Of a stretch of DNA of 6,489 bases, positions 4,891 through 6,489 are shown in pieces. Origin of the DNA: an uncultured bacterium (lineage in GTDB: Bacteria > Patescibacteriota > Minisyncoccia > Phycocordibacterales > PALSA-1337). The stretch is from positions 1 through 6,489 of the forward strand of contig CAIKDL010000093.1 in the NCBI GenBank assembly GCA_903826185.1. Reading direction: 5' to 3'. How positions within the stretch are numbered: position 1 is the first letter of the stretch; the number at the start of each line of letters is the position of its first letter. Under the pieces are notes generated by a model that saw nothing but the letters and a program-made list of their open reading frames with translations, did no database searches and was not told where the DNA came from. A program made the translations under genes and the position numbers.

Positions 4891-5298
4891 ATGAAGCCGT
4901 ATACATACAAAGAACTGTTCGCTCAAATACCCGTCGAGAAGACGCCGCCTTTTGTTGTGGCCAAGATAGAGGCACAGATAAACAGTGCTCAGATCCACAG
5001 AAACCTCATCAGGGGTACTATATATGCCCTGATTACCTGCGGAGCCATAGCAGCTTGTGTACCAGCGATAACGTCCATGATCAATGCTATGGTCAGCTCA
5101 GGGTTCACTTCTTACGCGTCTATTTTGCTAACCGAAGGTACAAATGTCCTGAGCTCTTGGAAAGAGCTTGGCATGGCTTTGATAGAATCATTGCCAATGT
5201 TAAGTATTATGGCCGTATTGGCGCTGCTCATTGGGTCCATCTATTCCATGAGTAAGAGCATTTCTTACATAAAAGGCGCAAAGATTTTGTCAGTTTAA
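4891..5298 (+). CDS. Small membrane protein downstream of the sigma factor, candidate anti-sigma factor
   Basis: This 135-residue protein has a cytoplasm-sized N-terminal segment (1-38, MKPYTYKELFAQIP and an amphipathic KIEAQINSAQIHR stretch), a first hydrophobic helix at about 41-64 and a second at about 101-120, and a short basic tail (KSISYIKGAK). The region between the helices (65-100) is moderately hydrophobic and would face outside if the N-terminus is inside. I do not recognise a conserved domain: there is no zinc-binding anti-sigma motif (H-x3-C-x2-C). The 1-nt gap to the sigma gene implies translational coupling. Genes in this position usually encode the membrane-bound regulator of the sigma factor, and that role is inferred from position and topology only. 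The ATG has no Shine-Dalgarno sequence. Confidence 0.75.
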   Translation: MKPYTYKELFAQIPVEKTPPFVVAKIEAQINSAQIHRNLIRGTIYALITCGAIAACVPAITSMINAMVSSGFTSYASILLTEGTNVLSSWKELGMALIESLPMLSIMAVLALLIGSIYSMSKSISYIKGAKILSV

Positions 5299-5343
5299 TT
5301 AAACTAAATTAATAAAAAATTAATAGAATAACCATATAAAAAA
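5299..5343 (+). other. Strongly AT-rich spacer inside the sigma operon
   Basis: These 45 bases are nearly all A and T and contain two direct copies of AATTAAT (5307-5313 and 5318-5324). TAGAAT (5324-5329) and TATAAA (5335-5340) are -10-like, but no -35 is at a suitable distance. The spacer could hold an internal promoter or simply be an unstructured SD-less leader for the next gene. Confidence 0.35.
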
Positions 5344-5847
5344 ATGAAAGAACTCCACAAAAATCTGCAGGAAGCATTCAAACACCCTCACACCAAAAAA
5401 ACCCTCAAGGTACTCGGGGTCATATTGGCCGCAATGGTTATATTCTCCGGTGGGATGATTGTCGGATTCTTCAAGGGTGAATTCTCTGAAAGATGGGATA
5501 GGAATTATATGGGTGTCATGGGCGGACCAAGATCACCGTTTTCAACATTTTCTGATACCGACGGACGCGCCCCGTCGCCACACGGCACTGCTGGACAGGT
5601 CATATCTTTCAATAACAATCAGCTTATGATAAAAGGCCCCGGTGATACAGAAAATGTCGTGACCATCAGCCCGCAAACAGTGATACGTGCACTGCATCGC
5701 CAAGGTACCACTACGGATATAATCGCTGGTGCGTGGATAACTGCCATCGGATCTCCAGATGAGAGCGGCCGCTTAGTCGCCACCTTCGTGAGAATCATGC
5801 CAGCTCCGCCACAAAATATAAATAATGCCACTAACACCATCAAATAA
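5344..5847 (+). CDS. Membrane-anchored protein with DUF5666-like beta domain
   Basis: The 167-residue protein starts with a basic cytoplasmic segment (1-22), then one membrane helix (23-43, VLGVILAAMVIFSGGMIVGFF). A Gly/Ser/Pro-rich linker (about 55-81) follows, and an outside domain occupies about 82-152. That domain reads as a series of short strands: GTAGQVISFNNNQLMIKG, ENVVTISPQTVI, AGAWITAIGSPDESGR and LVATFVRIMP. The pattern 'G.V.s....i.i......V.i...T.i......d...G.w....G....G...A..v.i' is that of DUF5666/OB-like domains, which are often found beside sigma-factor or efflux genes. The function is unknown; a role in envelope sensing or in assembly of the downstream transporter is inferred from context. 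No Shine-Dalgarno sequence is seen. The next gene starts 4 nt after the stop. Confidence 0.75.
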   Translation: MKELHKNLQEAFKHPHTKKTLKVLGVILAAMVIFSGGMIVGFFKGEFSERWDRNYMGVMGGPRSPFSTFSDTDGRAPSPHGTAGQVISFNNNQLMIKGPGDTENVVTISPQTVIRALHRQGTTTDIIAGAWITAIGSPDESGRLVATFVRIMPAPPQNINNATNTIK

Positions 5848-5851
5848 AAAA

Positions 5852-6489
5852 ATGAAAACTTCCATAGCCAGCCGGATAAAAAACTTCGCGCGTAAGCATA
5901 AGATCATAACCACGATCATTGTGATCGTAATCATTGTTGGTGGATATTATTGGTATCATACAGCAACCTCAGCCAGTGCTACCCCTCAATATGTTTTGAG
6001 TTCTATACGCACAGGTTCGATCATTCAAACAGTGGCCGGAACCGGACAAGTCTCAGCTTCGAATCAGACCGATGTACTAAGCCAAGTATCCGGAACCATA
6101 CAATCCATAAATGTTTCCGTCGGCCAAGCCGTTCATACGGGAGATTTAATAGCCACTATCGACCCAACCAATGCTGCCTTGAGCCTGGAAAACTCCAAGA
6201 TATCTTTCGCCAAACTTACAGAGCCAGCCAAAGCAACAGATATATCGAATTCCTTAAATAATCTAACAAAATCTTATAACGACGGGTTCAGTTCTGCCTC
6301 GTCGATATACCTCGATATGCCAGCGGTTATATCCGGCATGAAAACCCTCTTCTATAGCGACAAGACAAGCTTCCTGTCAGACCAGAATTCCGCTTCCCTT
6401 TCACCAGCAAACCTAGCAATGCGTGCCAAAGCTGGTGCAGAATATGATGCGGCCGTCATTCAATACCAAAATAGTCTCAATGAATTCAA
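5852..6489 (+). CDS. HlyD/MacA-type membrane fusion protein (periplasmic adaptor), N-terminal part
   Basis: The frame stays open from the ATG at 5852 to the window end, giving 212 complete codons without a stop. The N-terminus is very basic (KTSIASRIKNFARKHK) and is followed by one membrane helix (18-34). VAGTGQVSASNQTDVLSQVSG (61-81) is the usual adaptor lead-in, and GTIQSINVSVGQAVHTGDLIATID (81-104) is the first half of the biotinyl-lipoyl domain (G.i..i.V.vGq.V..Gd.l..iD). The residues after 110 (LSLENSKISFAKL, then a Ser/Asn/Ala-rich stretch to the end) start the coiled-coil hairpin, which seems longer than in typical MacA. The protein would link an inner-membrane transporter to the cell surface in efflux or export. 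It follows the DUF5666-like gene by 4 nt and is part of the sigma operon. ABC transporter genes are the expected next neighbours but are not visible. Confidence 0.85.
   Translation, partial: MKTSIASRIKNFARKHKIITTIIVIVIIVGGYYWYHTATSASATPQYVLSSIRTGSIIQTVAGTGQVSASNQTDVLSQVSGTIQSINVSVGQAVHTGDLIATIDPTNAALSLENSKISFAKLTEPAKATDISNSLNNLTKSYNDGFSSASSIYLDMPAVISGMKTLFYSDKTSFLSDQNSASLSPANLAMRAKAGAEYDAAVIQYQNSLNEF

Noticed and set aside
1..6489. Alternative genetic code, since none of the nine visible stop codons is TGA
   Set aside because: All recognised proteins are complete and their glycines are encoded by GGN. If TGA were a sense codon, in-frame TGAs should interrupt them under the standard code. Nine stops are too few to infer anything else.

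Overview
The window looks like a stretch of chromosome from a Candidate Phyla Radiation (Patescibacteria, probably Parcubacteria-like) bacterium. This is inferred from style, not from a marker gene: compact genes, ATG starts mostly without Shine-Dalgarno sequences in AT-rich leaders, a membrane-anchored cyclophilin with a Ser/Thr/Ala-rich linker, an NrnA-like DHH protein, and a sigma factor / DUF5666-like / membrane-fusion-protein operon. All recognisable reading frames are intact under the standard bacterial code, so a TGA=Gly code is not supported.

Left edge (1-392): the last 26 codons of an OmpR/PhoB-family response regulator end at 82. About 310 bases without a convincing gene follow. They hold a six-unit array of direct repeats with an exact 11-bp period (124-189), typical of binding sites for this regulator family, then a perfect dyad (207-226) and a long hairpin (348-383) that probably terminates the convergent minus-strand gene.

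Minus-strand block (393-4189), read right to left: a DHH/DHHA1 phosphoesterase (NrnA-like); a membrane-anchored cyclophilin-type peptidyl-prolyl isomerase; two unrecognised genes of 200 and 123 aa; and a RecB/Cas4-like PD-(D/E)XK nuclease with four cysteines suited to a metal or Fe-S site. The two unrecognised genes stand out. Each has its own leader, a Shine-Dalgarno sequence inside a shared leader motif, a non-ATG start, its own strong intrinsic terminator, and the same five-residue C-terminus RARPA encoded by a nearly identical 18-bp segment containing the stop codon. They look like two self-contained units with common ends and unrelated bodies.

Plus-strand block (4254-end): an ECF-like sigma-70 factor, a small two-helix membrane protein 1 nt behind it (candidate anti-sigma or regulator), a membrane-anchored protein with a DUF5666-like beta domain, and the N-terminal 212 residues of an HlyD/MacA-type membrane fusion protein that runs off the window. 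This is probably one operon in which an envelope-responsive sigma factor controls an efflux or export system, with transporter subunits likely lying beyond the right edge. The divergent region between the DHH gene and the sigma gene (4190-4253) carries promoter-like hexamers for both strands, placed so close to the ATG codons that leaderless transcripts are plausible.
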